From: Asticcacaulis taihuensis
Lineage (GTDB): Bacteria; Pseudomonadota; Alphaproteobacteria; Caulobacterales; Caulobacteraceae
Length of the DNA: 64,000 nt
Direction: 5' to 3'
Assembly (NCBI RefSeq): GCF_900100255.1
Contig: NZ_FMTS01000005.1
Location: forward strand, 248,001-312,000
The translations under genes and the position numbers were made by a program. This document shows, piece by piece, positions 19,832 through 28,893 of this stretch (positions within the stretch are counted from its first letter, which is position 1; the number at the start of each line of letters is the position of its first letter). The notes under the pieces are model-generated. The model searched no databases and was not told where the DNA came from. It was given only the letters and a program-made list of their open reading frames with translations.

Positions 19832-21898
19832 ATGATAACGCAGAACCTGACCAGCCGGCGCGGTATGCTCAAGCTATTGTCGGGCACGGTTATGGCTTCC
19901 GGGCTGATGGCCACGGCCGGCCGCGCGCAAAGCGCTTCCGTCGCCACGGTCGGTGATTCCGCCATCGCCATCGATTTCGACCTGAGCCTGAATAGCCGCA
20001 TCATCGCCCGACAAAATGGCAAGGCGGTCGAACTGACCGATTTCGCGCCGTCGGAAACGGTGACGCTCAAGGATGGTACGCTGATTGACCGCTTTACTTT
20101 CGCCGACAAGAGCCAGAAGCCGCTCAGCGATATCCACGGCAAGGGCATTCTGTACACCGTGCGCGGCGTCTCTCCGGAAGGGCTGGAAAAGACGGTCGAG
20201 ATCGCGTTCTATGACCGCTATCCCGGCTTCGCCATCGCCAAAGTCACCTATCGCAATACTGGCAGCGCCAACATCGATGTCGCCGCCTGGACGTCGCACA
20301 GCCATATGCTGAAAGGCACCACCTTCTGGTCCTTTTCCGGTTCGTCACACGACGACCGCCGGGATTGGGTGCAGCCGGTCAAAGCCGGTTTCGATCAGCC
20401 GAATTTCATGGGCATGAACGCCTCCGATTATGGCAGCGGCACGCCGATCGTCGATGTTTGGCGGCCGGATGCCGGTCTGGCGGTCGGCCATATCGAAAAC
20501 ACGCCCAAGCTGATCTCCCTGCCGCTGATTGCCACGGCGGCCGGCGCCGGTGTCGGTATCCGCTATGATCATGCCGCCACACTGAAAGCCGGCGACAGCC
20601 TGACCACGCTCGATACCTTTATCAGTGTCCACCAGCGCGATCACTACGCCACGCTCGATACCTACCGCCGGGTGATGGCCGATCGTGGTCTGGCGGCGCC
20701 GAAGCCCCCGGCGGAATCCTACGAGCCCGTCTGGTGCGCCTGGGGCTATCAGCGCAATTTCACGGTGGAGGAGATCGAAAGCACCTTTGCCAAGGCGAAA
20801 GATGTGGGGCTGGGCTGGGCCGTGCTCGATGATGGCTGGCAGACCTCCGAGGGCGACTGGTATCTCGATGCGAAAAAGTTTCCGCGTAAGGACGCGGACA
20901 TGATCGCCTTTGTGCAGTCGATCAAAAAGGCGGGCTTGCGGCCGCGCCTGTGGCTGGCGCCTTTGGCTGTCGATCCGGGCACCGACCTGCTGCACGATCA
21001 CACTGACATGCTGCTGCTCAATCAGGACGGCGCGGTGCAGAATGTCACCTGGTGGAATGCCTTCTATCTGTGTCCGGCCTACCAGCCGACGCGCGAATAT
21101 TATCGCCAGCTTATCCGTAAAATCATCGGCGAGTGGGGCTTCGAGGGGCTGAAACTCGATGGTCAGCACATGAACGGCGTGGCGCCCTGTTATAATCCGG
21201 CGCACAATCACGCCAAACCGGAAGACTCTGTCGAGCATCTCCAGGATTTCTGGAAGCTGATCTATGACACGGCACGCGAGATCAATCCGAATGCGGTGGT
21301 CGAATTCTGCCCGTGCGGCACGTCCTACGCCTTCCATAACCTGCCCTACACCAATCATGTGCCGGCCTCTGATCCGCTCAGCTCGTGGCAGGTGCGCCTG
21401 AAGGGCAAGTCACTGAAGGGCCTGATGGGGCGCGATGCGGCCTATGCCGGTGATCACGTCGAGCTTTCCGATGGCGGCGACGATTTCGCCTCGACCGTCG
21501 GCATAGGCGGCATCGTCTCGACCAAGTTCACCTGGCCGGGGCCGGGCCATGAAAAGGGCGAGAACTTCCAGTTGACGCCGGAGCGCGAGGTGATGTGGCG
21601 CAAGTGGGTGGGGCTTTACAAAACACACATGCTTTCCACCGGCCAGTATCGCGGCGAACTTTACGATATCGGCTTCGACAAGCCGGAAGCCCATGCCGTC
21701 GAAAAGGACGGCAAGTTCTATTACGCCTTCTATGCTGACAAGTGGGATGGCGAGGTGGAGCTGCGCGGATTGACGAAGAAACGCTACCGCCTGCGCGACT
21801 ATTTCAACGACAAGGCTTTGGGTGATATCGCGCCGGCCAGGAACCGAATTCCGGCAAAATTCGAGCGCTTCCTGCTGATTGAAGCCACGCCGGTTTAA
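19832..21898 (+). CDS. secreted GH36 alpha-galactosidase-type glycosidase
   Basis: 688 residues from ATG 19832 (GGGGAGG upstream). Tat-type signal peptide: TSRRGMLKLLSG then ASGLMATAGRA. An N-terminal beta-sandwich (to about 280) is followed by a barrel with PVWCAWGYQRNF, VLDDGWQTSEGDW, RPRLWLAPLAVDPG, and the nucleophile region GFEGLKLDGQHMNG, typical of GH36; EFCPCGTSYAF and ASDPLSSW fit the acid/base region. It would act in the periplasm on alpha-galactosides or alpha-GalNAc-ended sugars; the two cannot be separated here. It is the first gene of an operon with the EamA permease (12 bp gap) and is divergent from the amidohydrolase under a shared operator. Confidence 0.83.
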   Translation: MITQNLTSRRGMLKLLSGTVMASGLMATAGRAQSASVATVGDSAIAIDFDLSLNSRIIARQNGKAVELTDFAPSETVTLKDGTLIDRFTFADKSQKPLSDIHGKGILYTVRGVSPEGLEKTVEIAFYDRYPGFAIAKVTYRNTGSANIDVAAWTSHSHMLKGTTFWSFSGSSHDDRRDWVQPVKAGFDQPNFMGMNASDYGSGTPIVDVWRPDAGLAVGHIENTPKLISLPLIATAAGAGVGIRYDHAATLKAGDSLTTLDTFISVHQRDHYATLDTYRRVMADRGLAAPKPPAESYEPVWCAWGYQRNFTVEEIESTFAKAKDVGLGWAVLDDGWQTSEGDWYLDAKKFPRKDADMIAFVQSIKKAGLRPRLWLAPLAVDPGTDLLHDHTDMLLLNQDGAVQNVTWWNAFYLCPAYQPTREYYRQLIRKIIGEWGFEGLKLDGQHMNGVAPCYNPAHNHAKPEDSVEHLQDFWKLIYDTAREINPNAVVEFCPCGTSYAFHNLPYTNHVPASDPLSSWQVRLKGKSLKGLMGRDAAYAGDHVELSDGGDDFASTVGIGGIVSTKFTWPGPGHEKGENFQLTPEREVMWRKWVGLYKTHMLSTGQYRGELYDIGFDKPEAHAVEKDGKFYYAFYADKWDGEVELRGLTKKRYRLRDYFNDKALGDIAPARNRIPAKFERFLLIEATPV

Positions 21899-21910
21899 AG
21901 GGGGAATTAC

Positions 21911-22819
21911 ATGAATGAACCGATGCCGGAAGGCACACCTGTGGCGGCGACCGGCAAGCGCTGGCTGATCTTTGCGCTGGCCGTTGTGGCCCTGTGGGGC
22001 GTCTGGGGCGCCTTTACCGGCATCTCGGCGCAGAAGGGCTTCCCTGAAACCCTGACCTATTGCGTGTGGGCGGTGACCATGATCCTGCCGGCGCTCTATG
22101 TGCTGGCGAGGGCGGGCTGGAAGCTCGACCGCGATCCGAAATCCATCCTCTACGGCCTGATCATCGGCCTGCTGGGCGCCGGTGGCCAGATGGTGCTGTT
22201 CTATGCCGTCAATACCGGCCCGGCCTATCTGATCTTTCCGGTGATTTCGCTGTCGCCGCTGGTGACCATCCTGATGTCGGCTGCCTTCCTGAAAGAGCGG
22301 ACGACAAAGCTGGGCCTGCTCGGTGTGGTGCTGGCCCTGATCGCCCTGCCGATGTTCGATTTCTCGCCGGATAAGGGGTTCAGCTTCATGAATGGCGGGG
22401 TGTGGTTTCCGCTCGCCCTGATCATCATGGCGTGTTGGGGCGTCCAGGCCTATTTCATGAAACTCTCCAATAATTCGATGAGCGCCGAGAGCATCTTCTT
22501 CTACATGATGATCACCGGCCTGATGCTGGTGCCGGTGGCCTGGCTGATGACCGATTTCAGCAAGCCGATCAACTGGGGACTGGATGGGCCGTGGCTGGCT
22601 GCGGCCATCCAGGTACTGAATGCCATCGGCGCCCTGTGTCTGGTCTATGCCTTCCGTCATGGCAAGGCGATCGTGGTGGCGCCCCTGACCAATGCCGGTG
22701 CGCCGCTGGTAACGGCGGTGATTTCGCTGGTCGTCGCCAATGTCATCCCCGGCGAACTGAAAATTGTCGGCCTGGTGCTGGCGGTGATCGCTTCGGCCCT
22801 GCTGGCCCTGGCGGCCTGA
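21911..22819 (+). CDS. EamA/DMT-family inner-membrane permease
   Basis: 302 residues, about ten hydrophobic helices in two repeats (WLIFALAVVALWGVWGAF to LGVVLALIALPMF; VWFPLALIIMACWGVQAYF to GLVLAVIASALLALA), with a KER-type turn (LKERTTKLG) after the first repeat as in EamA transporters. Substrate unknown. Its place right behind the GH36 gene and ahead of the intracellular Aga-type enzymes suggests it carries the released sugar across the inner membrane; no PTS or ABC genes are nearby to do so. A terminator follows. Confidence 0.8.
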   Translation: MNEPMPEGTPVAATGKRWLIFALAVVALWGVWGAFTGISAQKGFPETLTYCVWAVTMILPALYVLARAGWKLDRDPKSILYGLIIGLLGAGGQMVLFYAVNTGPAYLIFPVISLSPLVTILMSAAFLKERTTKLGLLGVVLALIALPMFDFSPDKGFSFMNGGVWFPLALIIMACWGVQAYFMKLSNNSMSAESIFFYMMITGLMLVPVAWLMTDFSKPINWGLDGPWLAAAIQVLNAIGALCLVYAFRHGKAIVVAPLTNAGAPLVTAVISLVVANVIPGELKIVGLVLAVIASALLALAA

Positions 22820-22837
22820 TTTTATCTCAACTGATGG

Positions 22838-22872
22838 CCGGTCCTGTGTTCCCTTCAGGATCGGTCTTTTTT
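22838..22872 (+). terminator. terminator after the EamA permease gene
   Basis: CCGGTCCTG (22838-22846) pairs with CAGGATCGG (22856-22864), one G-U pair, 9-nt loop, followed by TCTTTTTT. It separates the GH36-permease unit from the kbaZ unit. Confidence 0.85.
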
Positions 22873-22898
22873 GTTTCGCGTTTCATCTAAAGACCATA

Positions 22899-22924
22899 AA
22901 AACGAAATTTATATGTTTCGTTTT
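22899..22924 (+). promoter_or_regulatory. candidate AgaR/DeoR operator upstream of kbaZ
   Basis: A perfect palindrome AAAACGAAA (22899-22907), 8-bp spacer, TTTCGTTTT (22916-22924), ending 79 bp before the kbaZ ATG. An additional TTTCGCGTTTCAT (22874-22886) precedes it. The same motif occurs at 19726 and as a half-site at 15724, which supports a local regulon. Confidence 0.7.
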
Positions 22925-23003
22925 CATTGTTTTGGTTGCGTTGTGTCGTCTGTTGCAGTAAGAGTCGCTTTAACACACAGACTCTGACTTAAAGGGATAT
23001 TCC

Positions 23004-24302
23004 ATGAAGGCCATGCTCGATCTGGTCGCCCGCCACAAGGCCGGGCAGGCGGTCGGTATAACCTCGGTCTGCTCGGCGCACCCACTGGTCGTGGAAGCGA
23101 CTTTTGTTCACGCGCTGAAGCGAAAATCCGACGTCACCCTGATCGAGGCGACCTGCAATCAGGTCAATCAGGACGGCGGCTATACCGGCATGAAACCGGC
23201 CGATTTCGTCGCCTTCGTCCATGCCATCGCCGACAAGGTTGGTCTTGCTCGCCAGCGCATCCTGCTGGGAGGTGATCACCTTGGTCCCAATCCCTGGACG
23301 CATCTTGGCGCTGATGAGGCAATGCAAAAAGCCGAAGTGCTGATCGAACAATATGTCGCTGCCGGCTTCCGCAAGATCCACGCCGATTGCTCGATGTCAT
23401 GCGCCGGTGATCCGGTGCCCCTGCCGGAAGAGACCATCGCCCGCCGTGCCGCCCGCCTGATCGCTATCGCCGAAGCGACCCACGCCAGGGTCGGTGGTGA
23501 ACCGCCGGTCTATGTCATCGGCACCGAAGTGCCGGTGCCGGGCGGCGCCCATGAAGACCTGCCGGAACTGGAGGTCACCACGCCCGAAGCCGCACTGGCC
23601 ACCATCGAAACCCACATGGCGATCTTTGCCGAACTGGGGCTTTCCGCTGCCTGGCCGCGTGTTATCGCAACGGTGGTGCAGCCTGGCGTCGAGTTCGATC
23701 ACCACAAGGTCATCGACTATAGCCGCGCCAAGGCGGTCAAACTCAGCCACGCCATCGATAGCCTGCCGACGATTGTTTTCGAGGCCCATTCCACCGATTA
23801 CCAGACGCCGAAGGCGCTGAAGCAACTGGTCGAGGACCATTTCGCTATCCTCAAGGTTGGCCCCGGCGTCACCTTCGCCCTGCGCGAGGCGCTGTGGGCG
23901 CTCGATGCCATCGAAGGCGAATGGATCGCACCGGACAAACAATCGGGCTTCCGCGAAGTGGTCATCGATCGCATGACGGCCGAGCCGAAGAACTGGGCGA
24001 AATATTATCACGCCACAGGCGCGGCCCTGCAGTTTGACCTGCAATACAGCCTCTCCGACCGCATCCGCTATTACTGGCCCGATGACAAGATCCAGGCGGC
24101 GCAGGAAAGGCTGTTCGGCAACCTGACGCAGTCGCCACCGCCTTTGGCCCTGGTCAGCCAGTATCTGCCGGATGCCTATGCGTCTATCCGTGCCGGTGGC
24201 CTGAAACTGACACCTGAAAACCTGGTGATCGCCCATATCGGCGCCACCCTCGATGCCTATCTGGCCGCCTGTACGCCTATTTTGGAGTTGATTGATGCCT
24301 GA
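23004..24302 (+). CDS. kbaZ: D-tagatose-1,6-bisphosphate aldolase subunit, KbaZ/GatZ/AgaZ family
   Basis: 432 residues, AAGGG before the ATG. Family hallmarks: GITSVCSAHPLVVEA, LIEATCNQVNQDGGYTGM, ILLGGDHLGPNPW, KIHADCSMSCAGDP, IGTEVPVPGGAHE, PGVEFDHHKVIDY, EAHSTDYQT and KVGPGVTFALREAL. In enterobacteria this subunit stabilises or activates the catalytic class II aldolase KbaY/GatY, giving DHAP and glyceraldehyde-3-P from tagatose-1,6-bisphosphate; no KbaY gene is in the window. It is the first gene of the kbaZ-agaS-kinase operon under the palindrome at 22899, and its stop overlaps the agaS start by 8 nt. Confidence 0.9.
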   Translation: MKAMLDLVARHKAGQAVGITSVCSAHPLVVEATFVHALKRKSDVTLIEATCNQVNQDGGYTGMKPADFVAFVHAIADKVGLARQRILLGGDHLGPNPWTHLGADEAMQKAEVLIEQYVAAGFRKIHADCSMSCAGDPVPLPEETIARRAARLIAIAEATHARVGGEPPVYVIGTEVPVPGGAHEDLPELEVTTPEAALATIETHMAIFAELGLSAAWPRVIATVVQPGVEFDHHKVIDYSRAKAVKLSHAIDSLPTIVFEAHSTDYQTPKALKQLVEDHFAILKVGPGVTFALREALWALDAIEGEWIAPDKQSGFREVVIDRMTAEPKNWAKYYHATGAALQFDLQYSLSDRIRYYWPDDKIQAAQERLFGNLTQSPPPLALVSQYLPDAYASIRAGGLKLTPENLVIAHIGATLDAYLAACTPILELIDA

Positions 24303-25458
24303 CCCTGTAACTCAACTTGGTATCGATGAGGCGGAGCTGCAAAGGCTGGGCGCTTTATGGACGGCGCGCGAAATCGAGCAACAGCCGGAAATGCTGCGCC
24401 AGACACAAAGCCTGCTCTCTGCACAAAAAGACGCGATCGAAGCCTTTCTCAAGCCGCTGCTTGATCGCAAGGCACGCATTATCCTGACCGGCGCCGGCAC
24501 CTCGGCCTTTATTGGCGAATGCCTGGCGCCAGCTCTGGCGGCGCGCCTGAAAACGCGCGTTGAGGCCATCCCGACCACCGATCTCGCCTGCGCCCCGCAA
24601 CTCTATTTCGAAACGGATACGCCGACCCTGCTGGTCTCCTTCGGCCGTTCTGGCAACAGTCCCGAAAGCGTCGCCGCCGCGCAACTGGCCGATCGCTTCG
24701 TCATCGACCTGCATCATCTGGTCATCACCTGTAACGCGGAGGGCGCGCTTGCGGCCTATGGCCAGGGCGCCAGGGGGCTGACCATCCTGCTGCCGGAAGC
24801 GACGCATGACCGCAGCTTCGCCATGACCTCCAGCTTCTCGTGCATGACCTATGCGGCACTGGCGGCGTTTTCCGGCATTGAGGCCATGCAGGGCCGTATC
24901 GAGGCCATCGCCACGGCGACGCAAGGTGTGCTTACCGATTACACCGCGGCCATGAAGCAGACGGCCTCGGAAGGCTATGAACGCATCGTCTATCTTGGTA
25001 GTCATATCTTCCAGGGGCTGGCGCGCGAGTCCGGTCTCAAGCTGCTGGAACTGACCAATGGCGGTCTGGTGACCATGTTCGATTCGCCGCTCGGTTTCCG
25101 CCATGGCCCGAAGACCATCGTAAACAGCAAGACCCTGGTGGTCGTCTTCTTCTCCAACAACGCCTATACCCGCGGCTATGATGGCGATCTGCTAGACGAG
25201 CTGCGTAAGGATAATGACGCCGCCCGCGTCATCGCCATCACGGCGCAGGATGGCGTCGGCGTCGAGGCGGCCGATACGGTGCGCATCCGGGGGCTGGAAA
25301 CGGCCGACGACACCGACCTGCTTTTCCCCTATATCATCTGTCCGCAGGTTTTCGCCTTTTACGAATCCCTGAACCATGGCCTGACGCCCGACAAGCCGAA
25401 TGCGTCGGGCACGGTCAATCGCGTCGTGCAGGGCGTGCGTATCCACGAACTGGGGTAA
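24295..25458 (+). CDS. agaS: AgaS-type SIS-domain galactosamine-6-phosphate deaminase/isomerase
   Basis: 387 residues from ATG 24295, overlapping the end of kbaZ, with TTGGAG eight bases upstream. Two SIS domains: IILTGAGTSAFIGECLAPAL with TPTLLVSFGRSGNSPES (about 60-140), and RIVYLGSHIFQGLARESGLK with MFDSPLGFRHGPK (about 225-285). The FRHGPK segment with the preceding SGLKLLELTNG is characteristic of AgaS, the enzyme that turns galactosamine-6-P into tagatose-6-P plus ammonia in N-acetylgalactosamine catabolism. Cytoplasmic. Expected to feed the KbaZ-containing aldolase after a second phosphorylation. Confidence 0.88.
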   Translation: MPDPVTQLGIDEAELQRLGALWTAREIEQQPEMLRQTQSLLSAQKDAIEAFLKPLLDRKARIILTGAGTSAFIGECLAPALAARLKTRVEAIPTTDLACAPQLYFETDTPTLLVSFGRSGNSPESVAAAQLADRFVIDLHHLVITCNAEGALAAYGQGARGLTILLPEATHDRSFAMTSSFSCMTYAALAAFSGIEAMQGRIEAIATATQGVLTDYTAAMKQTASEGYERIVYLGSHIFQGLARESGLKLLELTNGGLVTMFDSPLGFRHGPKTIVNSKTLVVVFFSNNAYTRGYDGDLLDELRKDNDAARVIAITAQDGVGVEAADTVRIRGLETADDTDLLFPYIICPQVFAFYESLNHGLTPDKPNASGTVNRVVQGVRIHELG

Positions 25459-25466
25459 ATCGGATA

Positions 25467-26450
25467 ATGGGGTATCTGTTAGGCGTCGATGGTGGTGGCA
25501 CCAAGACCGAATTCGTCCTGGTCGATGCTAAAGGGCATGTGCGGGCCACTTATCAGGGCGGTTCGTGCTACTATATCCAGATCGGCTTCGATGGCCTGCA
25601 TGAACTGCTGGCCGAAGGTGTTCAGGCTGTGCTTTCTCAGGTTTCCGGAAAACCGGAAGATATCGATTTCGCCTTTTTCGGCCTGCCCGCCTATGGCGAG
25701 GATTCTATCGCCGAGCCGATGCTTGATGTTGTGCCGGAAGCGGTGCTGGGGCATCGTCGTTATGCCTGCGGCAATGACATGATCTGCGGCTGGGCCGGAT
25801 CGCTGGCGGGTGCCGACGGCATCAATATCGTGGCTGGCACCGGCTCGATCGGCTATGGCGAGCATGGCGGCCTGTCGGCACGCGGCGGCGGCTGGGGCGA
25901 AGTCTTTTCCGACGAAGGCTCTGCCTACTGGATCGCCATTTCCGGCCTCAATGCCTTTTCGCGCATGGCCGATGGCCGGCTGGTAAAAGGGCCGCTCTAT
26001 GACGTGTTCATGCAGGCGCTGGACCTGAAAAACGACCTGGATATCTGCGGGTATGTCTTTGGCCGCGAAACGCCCTCGCGTGACAAGATCGCCGCCATGT
26101 CGAAGCTGGTGTCGCAATCCGCCGAGGCTGGCGATCGCGTGGCATTGAAGATTTTCGGTTCAGCAGGCTATGAACTGGCGGCCATTGTGGATGCCATCCG
26201 CGGTAAGCTGAACTACGCGCCGGATGAGTCGGTGGTCCTGTCCTATTCCGGCGGTGTCTTCAAATGCGGTGCGCTGATCCTTGAGCCGTTCCGCAAGCAT
26301 CTCAACAGTTTCTCGCGGATGCCAGATAGCCCCCGCTATGACCTGCGCAAGCCGCTCCATGCGCCCAGCATCGGATCGGCCCTCTATGCGGCGCGGCGTT
26401 TGGGACGGCCGTTCAGTGCCGATGTGCTGGCCACCCTGCCACGCCTGTAA
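25467..26450 (+). CDS. BadF/BadG-family amino-sugar kinase (GalNAc/GlcNAc kinase-like)
   Basis: 327 residues, eight bases after agaS. The actin-like ATPase fold is clear from LLGVDGGGTKTEFVLVD (phosphate 1), DIDFAFFGLPAYGED, ACGNDMICGWAGSLAG, INIVAGTGSIGYG (phosphate 2) and SYSGGVFKCGALI (adenosine). In Shewanella-type N-acetylgalactosamine pathways a kinase of this family (AgaK) phosphorylates imported GalNAc, which fits the AgaS and KbaZ neighbours and the lack of PTS genes. GlcNAc kinase activity is the main alternative. No NagA/AgaA deacetylase gene is visible in the window, though the pathway would need one. Confidence 0.82.
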   Translation: MGYLLGVDGGGTKTEFVLVDAKGHVRATYQGGSCYYIQIGFDGLHELLAEGVQAVLSQVSGKPEDIDFAFFGLPAYGEDSIAEPMLDVVPEAVLGHRRYACGNDMICGWAGSLAGADGINIVAGTGSIGYGEHGGLSARGGGWGEVFSDEGSAYWIAISGLNAFSRMADGRLVKGPLYDVFMQALDLKNDLDICGYVFGRETPSRDKIAAMSKLVSQSAEAGDRVALKIFGSAGYELAAIVDAIRGKLNYAPDESVVLSYSGGVFKCGALILEPFRKHLNSFSRMPDSPRYDLRKPLHAPSIGSALYAARRLGRPFSADVLATLPRL

Positions 26451-26532
26451 AAAGCAGGTGCCGCATCTGCCTGTTTGACAAAAGCCCATCTGCCATTGAT
26501 GTTTGTCGGATACAAAAAAAGCAGGAAGCGAC

Positions 26533-27717
26533 ATGGATATCTTCAGGATCAAAATGGCCCTTAGCTGGCTGATCTGCGGCCTGATGGCGGCGGCGCCGGC
26601 GACGCAGGTGCAGGCCGCAAAGCCGACGGTAAGCGCCATGCCGGCAAAGGTGTCGTTCGCGCCGGCGGATGTTATCGCCCTGACCGAAAAGGTGGCCGAT
26701 TATCAGATCGCCACTCTGGCGGCTGGCTGGATACCTGCGAACGCCTCCTGGGATACGCCAGACCCGAAGGGCTGGGTGCAGGGCGCGCTGTTCGTCGGCC
26801 TGACCGACATGGCCGATCATAGCCACAATCCGATCTACAAGGATCTGATCCTGGCAAGAGGCGAGGCCAACAAATGGGAACTCGGCAAGCGCGTGTATCA
26901 CGCCGACGATCATGTCATCGGCCAGTCCTATCTGTGGGCGGCGAAGCACGGCGCACCCGCCGGTGCGCTTAAGCCGATGCAGGCGCGTTTCGACGCGATC
27001 CTGGCCAAGCCGGCCGATGTCACTCTGATCTATCCGGCGGAGGGCGATGCCAACTGCACCGATCGCTGGTGCTGGTGCGATGCCCTTTTCATGGCCCCGG
27101 CCACATGGATCGGGCTTTCGGCCGCCACCGGCGACCCACGTTATGCCGAGTTTGCCAAAAAGGAATTCTGGGCGACCTACGACGTTCTCTATGACAAGGA
27201 CGAACACCTGTTCTACCGCGATGCCCGCTTCTTCGACCGCCGCGGACCGAATGGCGAAAAGGTCTTCTGGAGCCGGGGCGATGGCTGGGTCTTCGCCGGT
27301 CTGGCGCGTATTCTGGAGGTTCTTCCGGCCAATGATGTCGACCATCCGCGCTTTGTGGCGCTCTATAGGGAGATGGCGGCGAAGATTAAAGCGATCCAGT
27401 TGGATACCGGCTACTGGGCGCCTTCGCTGCTGGCCGATCCGAAGACAGCTCTGCCGGAGACCAGCGGCACCGCCTTCTATACCTACGGCCTGGCCTGGGG
27501 TGTGCGCAACGGTACGCTTTCGCGCGCCGAATACGAACCGGCCGTCCGCAAGGGCTGGGCGGCGCTGGTGGCGGCGGTCCATCCCGATGGCAAGCTGGGC
27601 TACGTCCAGCCGGTCAGCGATCGCCCGGATAATGTCGGCTACGATGATACGCAGTTCTACGGCGTTGGCGCCTTCCTGCTGGCCGGCACCGCCGTGGCCG
27701 ATCTCAAGCTGCAATAG
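26533..27717 (+). CDS. secreted GH105/GH88-type unsaturated glucuronyl/rhamnogalacturonyl hydrolase
   Basis: 394 residues from ATG 26533 (AGGAAG upstream; ten more codons are open). Signal peptide through ATQVQA. The (alpha/alpha)6 barrel is seen in GWVQGALFVGLTDMA, RVYHADDHVIGQSYL, DRWCWCDALFMAPATW, YDKDEHLFYRD, VFWSRGDGWVFAGLARIL, ETSGTAFYTYGLAWG and YDDTQFYGVGAFLLAG, matching GH105 (YteR/YesR-like). These enzymes remove the unsaturated uronic acid left by pectate or ulvan lyases, using a conserved Asp (here in HADDHVIG). It begins 82 bp after the kinase gene and is followed by the DUF4861 gene six bases later. Confidence 0.85.
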   Translation: MDIFRIKMALSWLICGLMAAAPATQVQAAKPTVSAMPAKVSFAPADVIALTEKVADYQIATLAAGWIPANASWDTPDPKGWVQGALFVGLTDMADHSHNPIYKDLILARGEANKWELGKRVYHADDHVIGQSYLWAAKHGAPAGALKPMQARFDAILAKPADVTLIYPAEGDANCTDRWCWCDALFMAPATWIGLSAATGDPRYAEFAKKEFWATYDVLYDKDEHLFYRDARFFDRRGPNGEKVFWSRGDGWVFAGLARILEVLPANDVDHPRFVALYREMAAKIKAIQLDTGYWAPSLLADPKTALPETSGTAFYTYGLAWGVRNGTLSRAEYEPAVRKGWAALVAAVHPDGKLGYVQPVSDRPDNVGYDDTQFYGVGAFLLAGTAVADLKLQ

Positions 27718-27723
27718 GAGAAT

Positions 27724-28893
27724 ATGATGCGCTTCATATCCGTTGTTGCTCTCGCGCTCATGGCCACCGGCGCACAGGCGCAAAGCCTGACCGTGCATAA
27801 TCCCGGTCCGGCACGCGATAGTGCTGTGATCGACCTGCCGGCACCTATGGATGCCAAGGTGCAATCCGCCCGGATCGGCGATACGGCCTATCCAGTGCAG
27901 GCGCTCAACGCGAAATTCCGGCTTGTCGCGCCGCTGAAAGCTGGTGACACCATGGTGACGCTTTCGCCTGACGCCGCGCCTGAACAGCCCCGGCGTGTTC
28001 TGGTGACGCTGAATATCCAGGATGGCGGCCATCTCGAAGGCGATGCGAATAAAGGCGGTGCGATCAAGGGCGGCACCTTCCATCTGCGTGACCGGTTCAC
28101 TTCGCCGCCCGATCATTTCATTCATGACGGCCTGATTGCCTTTGAAGGTATCGGCTGGGAATCCGACAAGGTGGCCTATCGCCTCTATCTTGATGAACGT
28201 AATGTCACCGACATCTTCGGTAAGTATTGCTCAGGCATGATCTTCCCCAATGTCGGCCATGGCTTCGACGACTATCAGTATCCGGTCGCCTGGGGCGGGG
28301 ATATCTTCAAGGTCGGGGCGTCGCTGGGCGTTGGTGGCATAGGACTGCTGCGCGACGGCAAGGCGACGCAGATCGGGCCTTCGACCATTACTGGCCGCGT
28401 GATCGCCAATGGTCCGGTGACGGCCATAGCCGGTGTCGATGCCGATACCATAGGCGGCGGTAAGGGCAGTATCCACGCCACCTATGCCATCACAGCCGGC
28501 AGCGTCATCACCGAAGTGACCGTAAAGGCCGATCAGGTGGGCGAGCCTCTGGTGACCGGCCTGACCATTCATCCCGGCGACCAGACCTTTACCCCGCAAG
28601 CGTCCCGCGACTGGACCTATATCGCCGCCTGGGGACCGCAGGAGCATGGCCCCGACTGCGTAGGCTGGGCGGTCTTCTATCGCGCCGGTGATGTGACGGG
28701 TGCGCCGGTTAATGACGGCCAGACCCTATTTATCCAGTTCAAATCACTCACCGACGCCCATTCCCGCTTCGGTGCCCGCTGGACTCAGGAGGGCAGGGAC
28801 GCCGCACCTGGCATCCGCGATCTGGCTGGCTTCAGGGCATGGCTCGAACAGACGATGGACGAGTTCAACCATCCGCTGACGATTGGCGGTTAA
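27724..28893 (+). CDS. secreted DUF4861-family protein
   Basis: 389 residues with a signal peptide MMRFISVVALALMATGAQAQ. It is beta-rich with LTVHNPGPARDSAVIDLP, HDGLIAFEGIGWESDKVAYR, LYLDERNVTDIFGK and GFDDYQYPVAWGGDIFKVG, the pattern of DUF4861 proteins. These are regularly found beside GH105/GH88 enzymes and polysaccharide lyases; a sugar-binding or hydrolytic role is suspected but not established. It is translated with the GH105 gene (6 bp gap, AGGAG overlapping the previous stop). Its stop overlaps that of the convergent glucokinase-like gene by three bases. Confidence 0.78.
   Translation: MMRFISVVALALMATGAQAQSLTVHNPGPARDSAVIDLPAPMDAKVQSARIGDTAYPVQALNAKFRLVAPLKAGDTMVTLSPDAAPEQPRRVLVTLNIQDGGHLEGDANKGGAIKGGTFHLRDRFTSPPDHFIHDGLIAFEGIGWESDKVAYRLYLDERNVTDIFGKYCSGMIFPNVGHGFDDYQYPVAWGGDIFKVGASLGVGGIGLLRDGKATQIGPSTITGRVIANGPVTAIAGVDADTIGGGKGSIHATYAITAGSVITEVTVKADQVGEPLVTGLTIHPGDQTFTPQASRDWTYIAAWGPQEHGPDCVGWAVFYRAGDVTGAPVNDGQTLFIQFKSLTDAHSRFGARWTQEGRDAAPGIRDLAGFRAWLEQTMDEFNHPLTIGG

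Noticed and set aside
26453-26475. Terminator after the amino-sugar kinase gene
   Set aside because: The CAGG/CCTG stem is only four pairs and the T-run is short; readthrough into the GH105 gene cannot be excluded.
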